Assembly: GCF_905475395.1 (NCBI RefSeq)
Contig: NC_058337.1
Span: 93,614,368 to 93,678,367, forward strand
Length of the DNA stretch: 64,000 nucleotides
Reading direction: 5' to 3'
Origin: Chrysoperla carnea
Taxonomy: Eukaryota > Arthropoda > Insecta > Neuroptera > Chrysopidae
Made by a program: the position numbers and the translations under genes. Shown here in pieces: positions 22,264 through 35,315 of this stretch; within the stretch, counting starts at the first letter, position 1; the number at the start of each line of letters is the position of its first letter. The notes under the pieces are model-generated. The model ran no database searches and was not told where the DNA came from. It worked only from the letters and a program-made list of their open reading frames with translations.

Positions 22264-23410
22264 TTTTATTTTTCGTGCACACTAAGCGATTAACATTTCT
22301 AAAATAGTATTATAAATATTAAAACTTCGACCAATTCTTCTTATAAATAAAATATATTTGATACCCACAATATCGGTATACCTTAAATATCTGTAATATT
22401 CAATAAAAATGTGAACATTTTCCAAATTTAAATGTCGGCCACATTTTGTTCCTGTAAAAAGAGCCCCGTACGCAAATGAATTATTTAAATGTATTTATTG
22501 CCAAAAATATTTCTATTATTATAAATTTTTCACGATTATCTAAATTCGTCTTTATAACCTTTAAAAGTTATATTTACATATATTTTACATGGACATCACA
22601 TTTAAATTCAGATAGTTTTATATTCTGTCAAAAGGGTACACTACAGGTGTTGAAGTCTATTTTCCAATTTAAAATTTTCGTTTTTTTATTATTGTTGTTT
22701 TAAAAAGGATTAGCACAAAAGGGAATCTTTGTGAAAACAAAGTTTACAGAATCAAATTTAAAAAAGTGTACATCTGGGGTGGGTGTAGAACATAAAAATG
22801 TTGGGCCTTTTCTGCCAAGATAAACTTTGTTGCAAAAGGGTGTTACATTCGCATTCTCTATACAAAAGGTATTAATAAAAATTTTCGTAATTTGCACAAA
22901 AACCGAGTAACGCGATTGAAAAGTTAATTTTGTTTTTGAATGTTTACGACTAAAAATTAAGCGAGCATTTTTGATTGTTTACAAAACGCTCATATCTTGA
23001 GAACGAAAATGGATAAAAGCAGGGCCGTAACGAGAGTACATAGCGCTGGTGGCAAGTATTTTTGTTGCGCCTTATATATATTGGAGTCGCCATAATCGTG
23101 TCATTTTACCTTTAAAAGAGTCTGTACATTTAATTGTTAAAACTTTTCAAATTTATCAAATGATAGAGTTTCAAATTAAAGTATTGATTTCTCTCTACGT
23201 TTCCGAGCAAAACAAGGAACTCATTAATCTCCTTAATGATACTGGGGTATTTTGCATAAGGAACTGATTAGCATCCAAAATCGAAATTTTGTTGATAATA
23301 AATAAAATAAATAATAAAGAGTAATACCAACAAAATTGAATTAAAATTTTAATTATTATTAATATATTCGCTGATGTTCATTAAAAAGTATCAAAAAATA
23401 CCATATTGGC

Positions 23411-23851
23411 AATTTTGATAAACCAAGTATGTAATCCTACTAAATTTGGAGCATACTTTTCAAATATGTAATAAAAATTAACCTAGCTCTAATAGGTTTC
23501 AAGAATGTGGAGTCCTGGTCTCAGAATTAAGCACATTAGTGATAGCTAGGGAAAAATTGACATCACAGCTGAAAAGAATGACCCAAAATTAGTGGGTTTC
23601 AAAGAAAATTCCAATTAGATCGGATCAAATTTGACTGTGTTATCAAACAAATCGAATTTTTTAACTTTATGACGCCATCAGAATCAAAAAAATTTAATTT
23701 TGCTCTATCAAATCCAATTTTTATTCAATTTTGATAAACCAAGTACGTAATCCTACTAAATTTGGGTCATTCTTTTCAAATTTGTGATCAAAATTAACCT
23801 AGCTCTAATAAGTTTCAAGAATGTGGAGTCTTTGTCCCGGAATTAAGCACA
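23411..23851 (+). repeat. Direct duplication, two 125-bp copies 316 bp apart
   Basis: 23411-23535 and 23727-23851 share AATTTTGATAAACCAAGTA through CTAGCTCTAATA.GTTTCAAGAATGTGGAGTC to GAATTAAGCACA, with scattered substitutions. The segment between does not repeat obviously. Old local duplication of non-coding sequence. Confidence 0.8.
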
Positions 23852-25165
23852 GTTACATCTATAGAAGGTGGATACGTAGGTCGTATGTTTAAAACCACCC
23901 GTTTACTATTTATAAAAAGTTGCAAACTACTCAAAAGAGTGTATTTTGCCAGTTGAATTTTATGTTGTCTACGTCTCGATGATGGCTTAATCCGTCGCTT
24001 CTTTGAATGTAATTGATTGCAGGTTGTTTTTAGATCTTTTGTCGAAGCTATTTCGGTATTTATAATTATAAAATATTATTAATAATTTTTAAGGAATTGA
24101 TATAAATAATAGTAATAAATTGTAGAAATAGAAATTAATTAAAATAAAAATAATTTATTTTTTAATATATTTTGATAAATATTACATCTTAATTTTGTCT
24201 GTGGGTGATAAATTATATTTAAGAAAAGAACAATTGCAATCAGTAGATTAGTAGAATATTATGTTAGTGAAAATCATCATTTTATCCTCTATATACAATG
24301 TTAAAAAAGTAACAGGATTATAAACAGATGCACGATGCACCAATGAGTATATACGGTGTGTCACACTTTGAGTGTAACCGCCTTCGTATTTTGGTGTATT
24401 TGTTTCGCTGTGCCAAACGGTTGTCCCTCTGTGCCAAACGCTTTCCGCCTCCATCGAGCAGAAAAATAGTATACACACCACGGGAGCAAGTGAAGAATGT
24501 CTCAAATCTCGTGTTTGTTAGCCTCGACTGCGCCTTAGGCAACAATGAACAAGGGATTTGAACTGTTTGTTGTTTTACTTTTGCACCCTATATATATACT
24601 TACTATATTAATAATAATATACTTACTATTTTGTCGTATATAGTTAGCAATATTATACAAATCAGGAAATTATATGAGGCATTGTTTTATTTTGAATAAT
24701 GTGGTAGAATAAACAGTATTAAGAATTTGTTCGTGTCTGAAATAGTTACTCAGAAATGAAGTTTCTTAGTTAAATTGTTTCTTAATTTGTGCATGAAACG
24801 AAGAAAAACAGTTAGTAAATATTGAAAATTGACCTTAGATTGTTTGCTTTATTCAAGCAATATACCTACTAGGGATTCACTGCGAATTATCGAAATAGCA
24901 AACTTGCTAGAAAATTATTAATATTTCACTAACTTACTGTTAGCCCCTTGTATGTTTCTTTAATATGTTTGATCTTAATTTTATATTTAAAATCTTAGAA
25001 TTTCGGTGGTGTAAAAATTACGGTAACTTAATCCATAATGCCTCCTTTATTCAACACAAAACTAACAGAACTACTAGAACTCGTAGTATTAGAAAGTTTT
25101 GCAGAAACAATTTCCCACAAAGAAAAAATTTTAGTAAAAAAATGCTAACTTTTCCATTAAAGATG

Positions 25166-25737
25166 TACGAGCGCCAGAAAAATTTTGGAAAATAGGCTTG
25201 TTTTTATTTTTATATGAAGTTGGACTAAGTCTAAATCAATTCTGAAAATTTAAGGGGGGTTGAACGATTATTAAAATAAATAAATAACTCCAAAAGTAGG
25301 CATATTTAACATTGGTATTGTGGGAAAACGATAGATGGGTGATATGTTTTTTATAGATTTCCCCAAACTTAGTCGGTAGAAATTAAAAAAAAAAACTATT
25401 GAAATGAAAGTTAAAACCTTAATAAATTATTTAAAACAAAAAAAACCCGTTGTACCCGACTAATTAAGGATGTAGGTATGAGCACGGTAGTGGGGAACCA
25501 AATTAAAAAAATATGTATTTTCAATTTTGATGGTGAATTATGTTATAACTTGACAATATAAGTCAAAAAGTAAGAATAAAAATTTTCGATATCTGGAGTA
25601 ATTTTCAATATATCGAAACTTGAAAATTTTGTAAATTATTTAGCTTTCAATATTTCATAATCAAAATTCATCATCAAAGTTGCAAATAAGGTACAAGTAA
25701 TTTCAATCACAAGTCTAAACTTGCCTTGGCGCTCGTA
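25166..25737. mobile_element. TIR element (TACGAGC family), copy 1
   Basis: The ends are TACGAGCGCCA and TTGCCTTGGCGCTCGTA. The 572-bp body is an inverted-orientation copy of 48135-48763, sharing CACGGTAGTGGGGA, the AAAGTAGGCATA region and the TTCAATTTTGATG block. Terminal TA could be the target duplication. No coding region. Confidence 0.75.
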
Positions 25738-26013
25738 TTACTTTAAAAAGATATCGTTTATAGAAAGAACAAGTGAAAACAAACAATTGACTGAGTTAAT
25801 TGGTGAAATACCATGCATAGTCAGTGTTGATTTCTTTATCACATTACACATACAAACATGTGACATATACATAACTGATAATCAAGTATAGTACAAATTA
25901 TAAAATTTCCGCCTAATTGGCGCCCTCACGGGTAAACAGTGATGTTTACGAAAAAATGTTTCAAACAAAAGTTGTTTAATTTTTGATAAGAAACATTTTT
26001 TACATTTAAACTT

Positions 26014-26325
26014 TTGTTCTATCTCTAACGGTTTACAAGATGGGTCCTACGGACCCAAGACCCAATTGACCTATGATGCTCATTTACGAACTTGACCTCA
26101 CTTTTTACGTCCTGAGTACGCTGTAAAAATTTCAGCTCGATATCTTTTTTCGTTTTTGAGTTATCGTGTCCACAGACGGACGGACGGACAACCGGAAATG
26201 GACTAATTAGGTGATTTTATGAACACCTATGACAAAATTTTTTCCTAGCATCATTATTTTTAAGCGTTATAAACTTGGGACTAAACTTAATATACTATGT
26301 ATATTTCATATATGCATGGTATAAA
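26014..26325 (+). repeat. Dispersed repeat, copy 1
   Basis: About 310 bp shared in direct orientation with 49613-49918: TTGTTCTATCTC.AACGGTTTACAA, TACGTCCTGAG, GAGTTATCGTGTCCACAGAC, GGAAATGGACTAATTAGGTG and AAGCGTTA.AAACTTGGGA. It includes a short GACGGACG tract. Class unknown; no coding potential. Confidence 0.8.
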
Positions 26326-27005
26326 AATTATTGTAAGGATAGTTGATCACAGATGAGGACATAGATTTGTATAATATGGAGGTAAAAAATTGCAATTGAA
26401 TAAAAATGTATTATGTAGACATTCTTTACCCTAACCTATATCAATATTTCTTTTAGTTACCATGTGTTCGCGTGTCAGGATATGCACACATACGTAGCTT
26501 TTGTTAGATAATGGCACATCTATCTTTTACCAGGTGACTTTAAGGATTCATGCAGAATATAATATTCACAGGTTGCTGTTGCAAGGATACCGTTATAATA
26601 TTTATACTAGACTTGCAATTAAAACAACACGTGTCTGTGTTGATTTGGGTCTTAATTGACCCCGATAAGAACAAGGAAATATAATAAGATTATATCAAAT
26701 TCTATGAAGATAAAAAGAATGAAATGAAGGGTTTCAATAAATTAAACGAAACTATTTTTTTTTTTTTGGGTCTCATGTGCGGATGTTATTTTGCAAGGGT
26801 TATTAATATTATAAAGATAACGGGTTTGTTGTTTTTTTAGTTTTTTTTTTGTTAATTTTATTTTTTGATTAAGGAACATTTGTTTAAGTGGCAATATGTT
26901 TTTTTTCTTCAAAATGTGTTTTTTTCTACAAATCATGTAGACCAATCATGAGTTTCATAACGTCAGTTATACAAAATTGTCGTACAGGCAGATGAGAGAT
27001 TTTAA

Positions 27006-27505
27006 GGATGTTCCAGCATGGTATTTGCAGTTTCTATGTTAAAGCAATGGTACAATTTTTTTTTCGACAGAATTTAACGAAAAATTAAATTTAAGAATTT
27101 AATAATGCTTACTATTAATTCCCAAAGTTTCAGAAATTTTGACCGTTTAAAATGGGAAATAATTATGCCAACGTCCCAATTTCGATCAATTTACGTCAAA
27201 ATTAATATCTCGAAAGTGAAAATTAATTTCTAAATTTTTTTTTTAGAATTGTATTGTATAAACATTTTTTTCTACTTTTTCTTCAATATATAATAATATC
27301 ATAAAAAATAGTTGGAGAGACCGGACATTTTAAATGCTTTAAATGGGACATGACCCTCAAAATCGCGAACTTTGTCTTTAAATATCTCGCGATCTAAACG
27401 GTCAAAAATTATGAAATTTTAGGAATTCATAAATAAAGCTATTATAAACCCGAGAAAAAAAATTCGTCCAAATCTGTCGAAAAGTGATTTCATGCTGGTA
27501 CTACC
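27006..27505. mobile_element. TTAA-flanked non-autonomous TIR element
   Basis: Flanked by TTAA at 27002-27005 and 27506-27509. The ends are GGATGTTCCAGCATGGTATT and, reading inward from the right, GGTAGTACCAGCATGAAATC. TTAA target sites are typical of piggyBac and Kolobok elements; the 500-bp body has no transposase, so this would be a non-autonomous derivative. The superfamily is not settled by the ends alone. Confidence 0.65.
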
Positions 27506-30500
27506 TTAAGCTGTCCGTATATAATAATATAAGAAATCTGTATAAGAAATTCTGGTAGGTACCTACAAGACATACACTATCAGAAATTCTTACAAACATT
27601 TCTTATGATTTAACCTCAAATTAAGGTTCCACCTAGCTGAAAAAAATAGAGCTATGTCAAGTGACAATATTGAAAGTCGATAATAAAACACATGGTAATA
27701 ATAAATAAACAGTTATATGGTAATGATAAACTTCGGACTGTCCATGTATACAAAGTGTTCTGTTATTGACTGTAGAAACCTAGCTTCCGAAAATTAGCTC
27801 ATAAAGAGCAACAAAAAACTCTTTTCCAAATTTGGATCTGAGGCCTAATTTGGGAGATACGGGTATGGCAAAAATTGATACATTTGTTCATTCACTGATT
27901 ATCATTCGATAACCAGTAGCCAATGATAATCAATAGATATTTGTAAAGCAGGAGCACGAGCAAGGCAAGCTTCAGTAAGGGTTGTAGCGCTAAAATGATA
28001 ATGATAAATTACGTAGTTCTTTTTTACGTTTGGGATGTGATATCTCGAATAACTCCCTTTAAGAAAATAAGCCTCTAGAAACCTCCAAAGTCCCACGTAG
28101 ATAGACTAAAGGTATTTTTGCATTTTCAAAAAAGTGTAGGCTGACCATTTTTTAAATTCGTTTAATTTTTCGTTTTCGTTTAATAAATTCTACCCTTGCT
28201 TCTTTTAGAAAGAAGATAAACTAAAATGAAGTGTTTTTTGTTCAATTATAACGATATTTTAAGTGCAGTAAAATGATATTGTCTACCGATTTAGAAGAGC
28301 CATATATTGAAGAAAAATGAACAATTGTAATTACATTTTGAAAAAAAAGTAGGTCATAATTTAAGTTAAAGAATAAAATAATATAAATGAAATGGAAAAG
28401 ATTGCAATCGTAAAGGATATGCTTAACCCTAACAATTATATTAATTAAGTAATATATTAATAAGTAATTGTATTTTGCTTTATTACAAAAAACTTTTTAC
28501 AAGTCAATTACAGTGCAACATGTTCTAATGTAGTAATGCTGTTAGTCAATGATGGCGAATTAAAATAAATTATGTTTTGAAACATTCAGGAAAATCAGCT
28601 ATAACATACTGATTTAAATGATGACGTTATGCTGTCTATAACTTCATTGAGACTTTTTTCCATTCCTTTCCCCGAAAATACTTAAATCGCAAAAATTATT
28701 TGTTTCAAATTTTGCACTAACTTCCCAGTAGATTGTATTATATCTCTCAATGAAAGTTGCAGGCAGCATAACGGGCAATAACATTTGTCTAAACAATTGT
28801 TTACTATGACTCGTTGTTCTGCGCGAGAGGTCGCCAAAGTTGCGCACTCCGGAACAAAGCGCATACAGAAATATTTAAAAGCAGCTTATGCGCCTCTAAA
28901 ACATTAATAATCCACATACGAGAATATGTTGTTATAGATTTATTGCAATGTATCTTAAAATTTCAAAATTAATTTTTTTCAAATTTTGCACTTTTCAGTA
29001 GATTGTATATGTGACTTACGCAAAAAAACGCATAGGATCCTTTTTTATAAAGAATTTTGTTCTAAACACATTTTCTCGGCACGTTTTTCTCTAAAATCAA
29101 TAGTGTAGCAGTTATTGCAAAAAAACCAAACTCACCCCTTTAAACCAGTATTTAAACCAAGGGGTGGCATCCCGAGTTTTCAAATTTGAACTTATCTTTG
29201 ACCAACCTAACCGTAACCAAATAGTCGGGCTTTCGCCCAAAAATGTGATTAAAAAATCTGGGATGACTGCACTAATATACAGTTGTCAATTAAAGTTATT
29301 ACATGCATACATGAAGCATATAGGCAGGAGAACGATCGCTATAGAAAATATTGTCCCCGAAATATGGATAAAATAAGTGATCAATACGTAGTATCAATAA
29401 AAGCGGGCTGTTATGCGCTAATTTGAAATGATATATCAATTTGTACATTATGCTAACAACAACAGCTAACTTCACAGATACTACTTCTTGATGACAGCGC
29501 GGCTGGTGGCTTAAAAATGAACTATAAATTCTACAAATTTTTAGGGACAGGTACGCTAATGCTTTAGTACATAGCGATCTTTCTCCTGTTCTATAATCTT
29601 CATGCATGCATAGTTCATTTTTGCTGATAAAAAAACGTAGAGAGAAGTTTGGTAGACTCGCCTAAAGCCACTCACGAAGTTTCAAGTAAGTATTAATCAT
29701 TTTACAAAGCAATCTTTCTGCCCTTCGGTCTATAACCACAGGGTACCATCCGAACAATTCAGGGGATGGTCGTGAATCATTTCATGATGTCAAAGATTAT
29801 GCTATATATAGAGAAGATATACTTGCGGCGAACTTCTTCTAAATGGCATGCAGTGATTACGCACTCTGTGTGTGCCCATAATTTGAAGTAATAAGTTTTA
29901 CTGCAATTGACGTACAATATAAAGAAAATTAATATATACAGTTTGACAGTTATCAACATAGGTACAATTCAAATAATAACTTCTTATTCTTATAAGAATA
30001 AAATAATATTTGAAAGCGTATCATTAATAATTTTGAACGCATTGCACTTTTAAATAAAAATATAATGTTATAATTATTTTTACAGTGAACATAACAAATG
30101 ACATACAATATTTATGCAGACTTTAATTATTTTTGAAAATGTTTATAATAATAGGAACATATATATATATATATAAGTAAATTTGTATAGTAGAAGACAA
30201 AAGTAATCAAATTGGAAATTTGATTATTTCAATATATATCTCCATATACAGGTCCAGATGAAGGTATATACATACAATGTGTCGCATTTAAGATGAAGAC
30301 ACTCTCATATTTTCGTTATTTATAGGAATATCGATTTGAAATTTTGCACAGTCATACAGGTTGATGGATCCCATTTTTTGAGATACTTAACAAAAATCTG
30401 AACTTTAAACTCGCTCTACTACAAATTTACAAGTAGGGTTGACTCTTAATATTTTGCCTAGCGGCAGAGATGATAAGATATATCGAAAAAAATTATTAGT

Positions 30501-32280
30501 CATAGTTTTTTTAAGCAATTTTTAGAATAGCACAAATTTCAAGAATTTTGTGCAGGCCTATACAGAAAATTTTAAAAGTGGGATAAAAAAATTTTTGATA
30601 AAAATCGTTTCCCATCAAATTTTTAGCTTTCACAAATAGCAAAGTAGAAAAGTGCTATTACATGATCGAGCTTCTAAGTGGTGAATTTATTTTAAGTATA
30701 GATTTTATTCTTAAAATTAAGCGGAGGTCGTGTGAAGTTTTTACACCAGATTTAATAAATAAATAAAAATATGCTTTATTACTTACACTTTTATCTTTAA
30801 TGTATATATTTATGCAAATTTATCATTTTTTTTATTTACCTAAAGGCTATATGCCAGCATATGTGAGTAGATTTTTAGTGTGTGCAGGGGATAATTTTCT
30901 GTGCAATGTGTGATTGACTTTTAAAACAAAACAAAAATCGTGAATTCACTCATATTATTGTTTTGTCATTAGTATAATTTCTTTAATTTAATCGCTACAT
31001 GCTACAGATGATTTTTAATACGGACAGAAAAGTGAAGTTGGTTTTTGAAAATCTTTAGAAGTAAACATAAAAACATAAACATGAAAAATGAACATGAACC
31101 TTTAAAACTCCTAATTAAACAAAGAGGAAGATATTTTAAAAATGACGTCATTGTTAAGTATCGCCATAGAGATTACATATAAAACTCTGTTTTGCAAGAA
31201 AGAGACGGGTGACAATCTTTGAATGTTTATAACTTCTTCGTTTTTTAATCCGTTTTAATTTATTTTCAAAGTAATGGTGTAAATTCTGCTTATTCGATAT
31301 CTGATTGTAAATGGGAATTGGCAGAGTAAGTTTTCATCCTAGAGTTAGTGGTATAAATAAACTATGATTAAGACACATAAAGGGCGATCAGGTAAGAGTA
31401 ATAAAATTTTCCATATAGGTTATCCTTTACAATTGGATATTTCTATATCAAAAAATCTAGAGAGTGTGATAAAAAACTATATAAAATATTTAGACAATCT
31501 TGTAGTTTATAATAATACCATAAAAATATAAGGTTGTCGATAGTATAAAAACAAAATTTTAATTTAATTATGAGCTCATCGAAGATCCATCATATAGTGA
31601 ACAGAGACGACTATAGTTGATTGAAGAGCGATATCTATATTATCAGATTTAAAAGCAGCACTTGCACGCAATACATTATATATTTTTGTAGTTGCGTAGC
31701 AAAGCTAAAAATAACACATTATTTGACTACAAAGCTTGTATTTGGTTTATATATATGTACCGTACAATAAAGCAAAACTTGTTTACAATACTTAAGTCAT
31801 TAATTATAAAATCGTTGCATTAAGAACACAATTTAACGAAAGGGTAACTATATTTGTCCCATTGATTATGTTTAACCAATTTGTTTATTTTGGCTAATAA
31901 ATTTTATTCACCTTTATATTGTAAATTTATTTATTGATAAGTAAACAAATTGACCAGCGTGCCGCGGTTGGTCGTTAATAATTAAATTGAATTTAAAATT
32001 ATATTACATGAAAAAGAACACGCAAGGAGATATAATATAAATACATACTTCAATTAAATATTTTGTTTATGAATGCCAATCGTTGTATGATTTTATTTTA
32101 AGGTATAGGCAATAGGTGTTTCGAAACATTATTTTTTAATTTCATTAATTTATAATTACAATTTTTACAAGTCAAATGTTCAAAAATATAAATTAACAAG
32201 TATAATTGGTTTCTTTTAAACTTTTAGAAAGCTAAACTTTTATAAATATATATCTGAATATCCTAATAAAAAATGTAGTT

Positions 32281-32332
32281 CTTATCTCACGGACGTATAT
32301 AAAAGTACTAGTTATTTACGCCCGTGAGGTAA
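32281..32332. repeat. 21-bp-arm hairpin
   Basis: CTTATCTCACGGACGTATATA (arm) pairs with 32312-32332 (TATTTACGCCCGTGAGGTAAG), with a 10-nt loop. Possibly the remains of an internally deleted MITE. Confidence 0.6.
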
Positions 32333-34984
32333 GAAGTACTTCTCACTCAAATCTCAATCAAATTAGCTTAAAAAGGAGTTACATTAATTTCAACCAATCA
32401 AATTAGCCAAATTACTGTCAAAATCTAAGTTATAATAAATTTGCAGTACATAGTCGGTGTGGTACTGAAGTCGTGTGAGTGCGACCCCTGTAATCCACAC
32501 GACTAACTTCTCAGAGGGGGGGGGGCATTAAGAAAAAGGTCTTGTTAGTCTTCATAGATTATTTTCGAACATGTACTGCAGCTTATGCTGGAACGATCAT
32601 TATCTCCATAGATAAACGATGTATTTTATCCACTTTTCAGATTCTGTTTATTCAGGTTTTTCCAGTTTTTTTATTATCATTAAAAAACGGCACAAATAAT
32701 TCTGCTGAAAACCCTTTCGGTTCTTAAATACGCGATTATGCGTCGAATAAACCCAATCACGTGTTAATGTCATAGCTGGTTCGCGAGATAATCGAGGCGA
32801 AAGAATCCGAAAGAACATACGAACATACACACATACGAACATACTCACATACGTACACACACACATACATCACACAGACATCACATTGAAAAAGTTTGAT
32901 TTGGATATTAAGGCCTGGAAACCGCGGAAATATGTAAAACTGGAGATTTTCAAAATCGAGCTCATTACATTCTTCTGGGAAGTTAATAAGTTACCATAGT
33001 AACTTTTTTAATGTTCTACTTTTCTCAACTCATGACAAATTTTAAATTACAATTATCCTTTATTTCATCATTTATGTATACGCATACGATATACGTGTGA
33101 TAACGCATTATTAACGTACTTCTGTGATTTCCCAACTCGTGCTTCACACTCGTTATGCAAATTTCGCACGCGTAGGTTAATAATGCTGTTATCCCATTTG
33201 TATATTTGTAAATACCTATTACAACCTATGTTATGTTACTTATTAAAAACAATCAGCATAATAAGTATTGTCCATCAAAAGCTTTGATATGAATAATTTG
33301 ATCTTCATTTGATCTATTTAAATCAAAATTATATTTCGACATTTCGATTTAATATGAACAGGTTTTTAGTACCTACAAACATAAAAAAGTTTTCATAACA
33401 TTCAACTGGTCGATGAAGTACAGTAATAAACTGTTATTACTTTGGAATAAAAGAAAATTAAAATGATAGATTATTGGTATAGATAAAAAGAAAAAGTCCA
33501 GCTGACCATTTCACAGAAATAAAATATTATTTTGCATAATATTTTATTAATATAAAAATAAAATGCATGTTAATATTTATGACATATAATATGATCTAAT
33601 AAATATTTTATTCAGATTTTTTATAACAAATAATAAGTACCCATGATATGAAGGTACTGTCTAGTCAAGTAAAGGTAGCTGTCATAGATTATTATGGAAA
33701 AATCATATGCTTCCAATAATAGTTTTATTCAATTCAGTATGTTATTATAGCTTTATACGCGTTTGATTGATATGAAATTTATGTAAAACATTGGAAATAA
33801 TGCATAGGTTCGATTCTACAATCGATTCGATTATTTGATTGACAAAAACTTTTTTTATTTTTTCATATACTTGTAGAAAGTTTTTAGTAGCATATTATCA
33901 GATAGTATAATGTGCCTTAAACTAAAGTCATTTTTAAGAAATCTTAAGAATTAATTAATTAGTAATTCGACTCTGTGTTGTAAGACTAGTTTAAGAGTTT
34001 ATGAACTTTTAAATATACCTCTCTCTCTATGAGTTCTTAAAGACGTTTTATCAAAGATTTATAAACGCCTTTATTTTCTCTTAAATGAAGTTTTCAAGAT
34101 GCATTGATTTTGATACGTGGCATTGTAAGACTAATTGTAAGACTTCATTAACCCCTTTGTAAGAATACATTAAGAATTCTTTAGAAGCTCCTTTTACTGA
34201 CTTCAACAACAATGTTTAGAATTAATCTAGTTAAGGTACGAATGATAGCAAATGGGCACTTACGAATTTGCTTAAACATTACGTAATTCAGTAGAAAAGA
34301 CTCGTACGAGAGTGATTAAAAAAGGATTCTGCAAAGAAATGAAGCTTTGAATGCTTCGAATGAAAATGATTGAAATTTTTAATAAAGTTTAAGTGTCTAA
34401 CTTTGACAGTGCGTAGCCTGGCCAAAAAAACTTGTTCGAGAATAAGTAAAACACATTCTACAGAGAAATGAAAAAGCTTTCTAATGCATCATTCTAACCC
34501 TCGTTACAAAGTATTTGAGGGAGGGGTTAATTTTTACTATAAAATGGTATTCTACATAGTCCACAATATAGTAACCCTTTTCAAAAGTGATTAATTAATA
34601 AGTTAAAAATTCACACGTGGATTCATAATGCTGAACTAAAAACATTTTTCAGAAAGAAAAATAGGAAAAAAGCTTGGGCCAGGCTTGGGTCCAGGCTTGT
34701 ATTAGGTACTAATCTGTTTAGAGAATTATACATGTTAGGTAGCATATTTAGAAAAAGACTTGCCACGAGGTTTGACCATACCAGTGCATACCAGCGTAAG
34801 TGCTTGCTGCAAGTTAAACGTTTTTGCTCTCACAATCGTTCCCTCTACTTTCATTACAATAAAAAACATTAAAAAAATTTTCAATTTTCATTTTGTTCCA
34901 CAATTAGGTTTGCCATAACGAAGTCATATACGAAGTTTCAGTCTTTATGAAAATGGGCTAATAATAATACATAAGATGGATAAC

Positions 34985-35315
34985 ACAAATGATTTCCTAG
35001 CACCAAGGGGTCCGCTTTGCCCTCCTTGAGAGCAATTTGTCAAGGCGAGACATCTGCCGCGCAGAAAGCCCACAGCTTCTCTGCCGGAATTTACCCCAGA
35101 ATTCATGCTTCGCTGGTGCAAATAACATGAATGGAGGTTAAATTGTCCTCCAAACAAATCCTACAAGTGTCATCATCAGCATGCCTTGCACAAAGTACCA
35201 GTAATCTAGATGGACTTGTTGTAGCCATTTCTTGATTCGGTAAATTACGGAGAAACTTGCTTTGGGAACGATAGGCTCGGGTGAAAGAGGCGTTTGAGAT
35301 GAGCCCTCTCATGAA
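34985..35315 (-). pseudogene. Non-LTR retrotransposon 3' coding fragment
   Basis: The minus-strand frame at 35312-35103 reads SRLLVLCARHADDDTCRICLED, then LTSIHVICTSEA. The Cys..Cys..His..Cys pattern after an RNase H-like segment is the usual C-terminal motif of Jockey/R1-type non-LTR ORF2 proteins (family knowledge). The next stretch, in another frame, reads FW/GKFRQ..CGLSARQMSRL.., consistent with the short tail of such ORFs. No reverse transcriptase domain remains, so it is 5' truncated. The local base composition is less AT-rich than its surroundings. Confidence 0.6.

Larger units (their letters stand above)
22264..34939. other. Long gene-free region upstream of METTL13
   Basis: About 12.7 kb with no coding region I can support. 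The first few hundred bases should hold the METTL13 5' UTR and promoter, but no core motif is clear. The rest holds a tandem duplication (23411-23851), a less AT-rich patch around 24340-24560 of unknown nature, a TIR element (25166-25737), a dispersed repeat (26014-26325), a TTAA-flanked element (27006-27505), a small hairpin (32281-32332) and a CACATACGAACATA-type simple tract at about 32814-32883. Short open frames look random. Confidence 0.6.

Noticed and set aside
23021-23060. CAGGGCCGTAACGAG, resembling a hAT element end
   Set aside because: No matching opposite end or target duplication found nearby.
24248-24561. Overlapping open frames on both strands in a less AT-rich patch
   Set aside because: Frames on both strands are open together, which reflects local base composition; none has a known motif. 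The patch may be a repeat, but no ends were found.
29299-29607. 102-codon minus-strand open frame in the gene-free region
   Set aside because: No motif, no splice context and no composition change from the surroundings.
32814-32883. CACATACGAACATA-type tract as a CRISPR-like array
   Set aside because: Irregular short units without spacers in a eukaryotic context; a simple-sequence tract.
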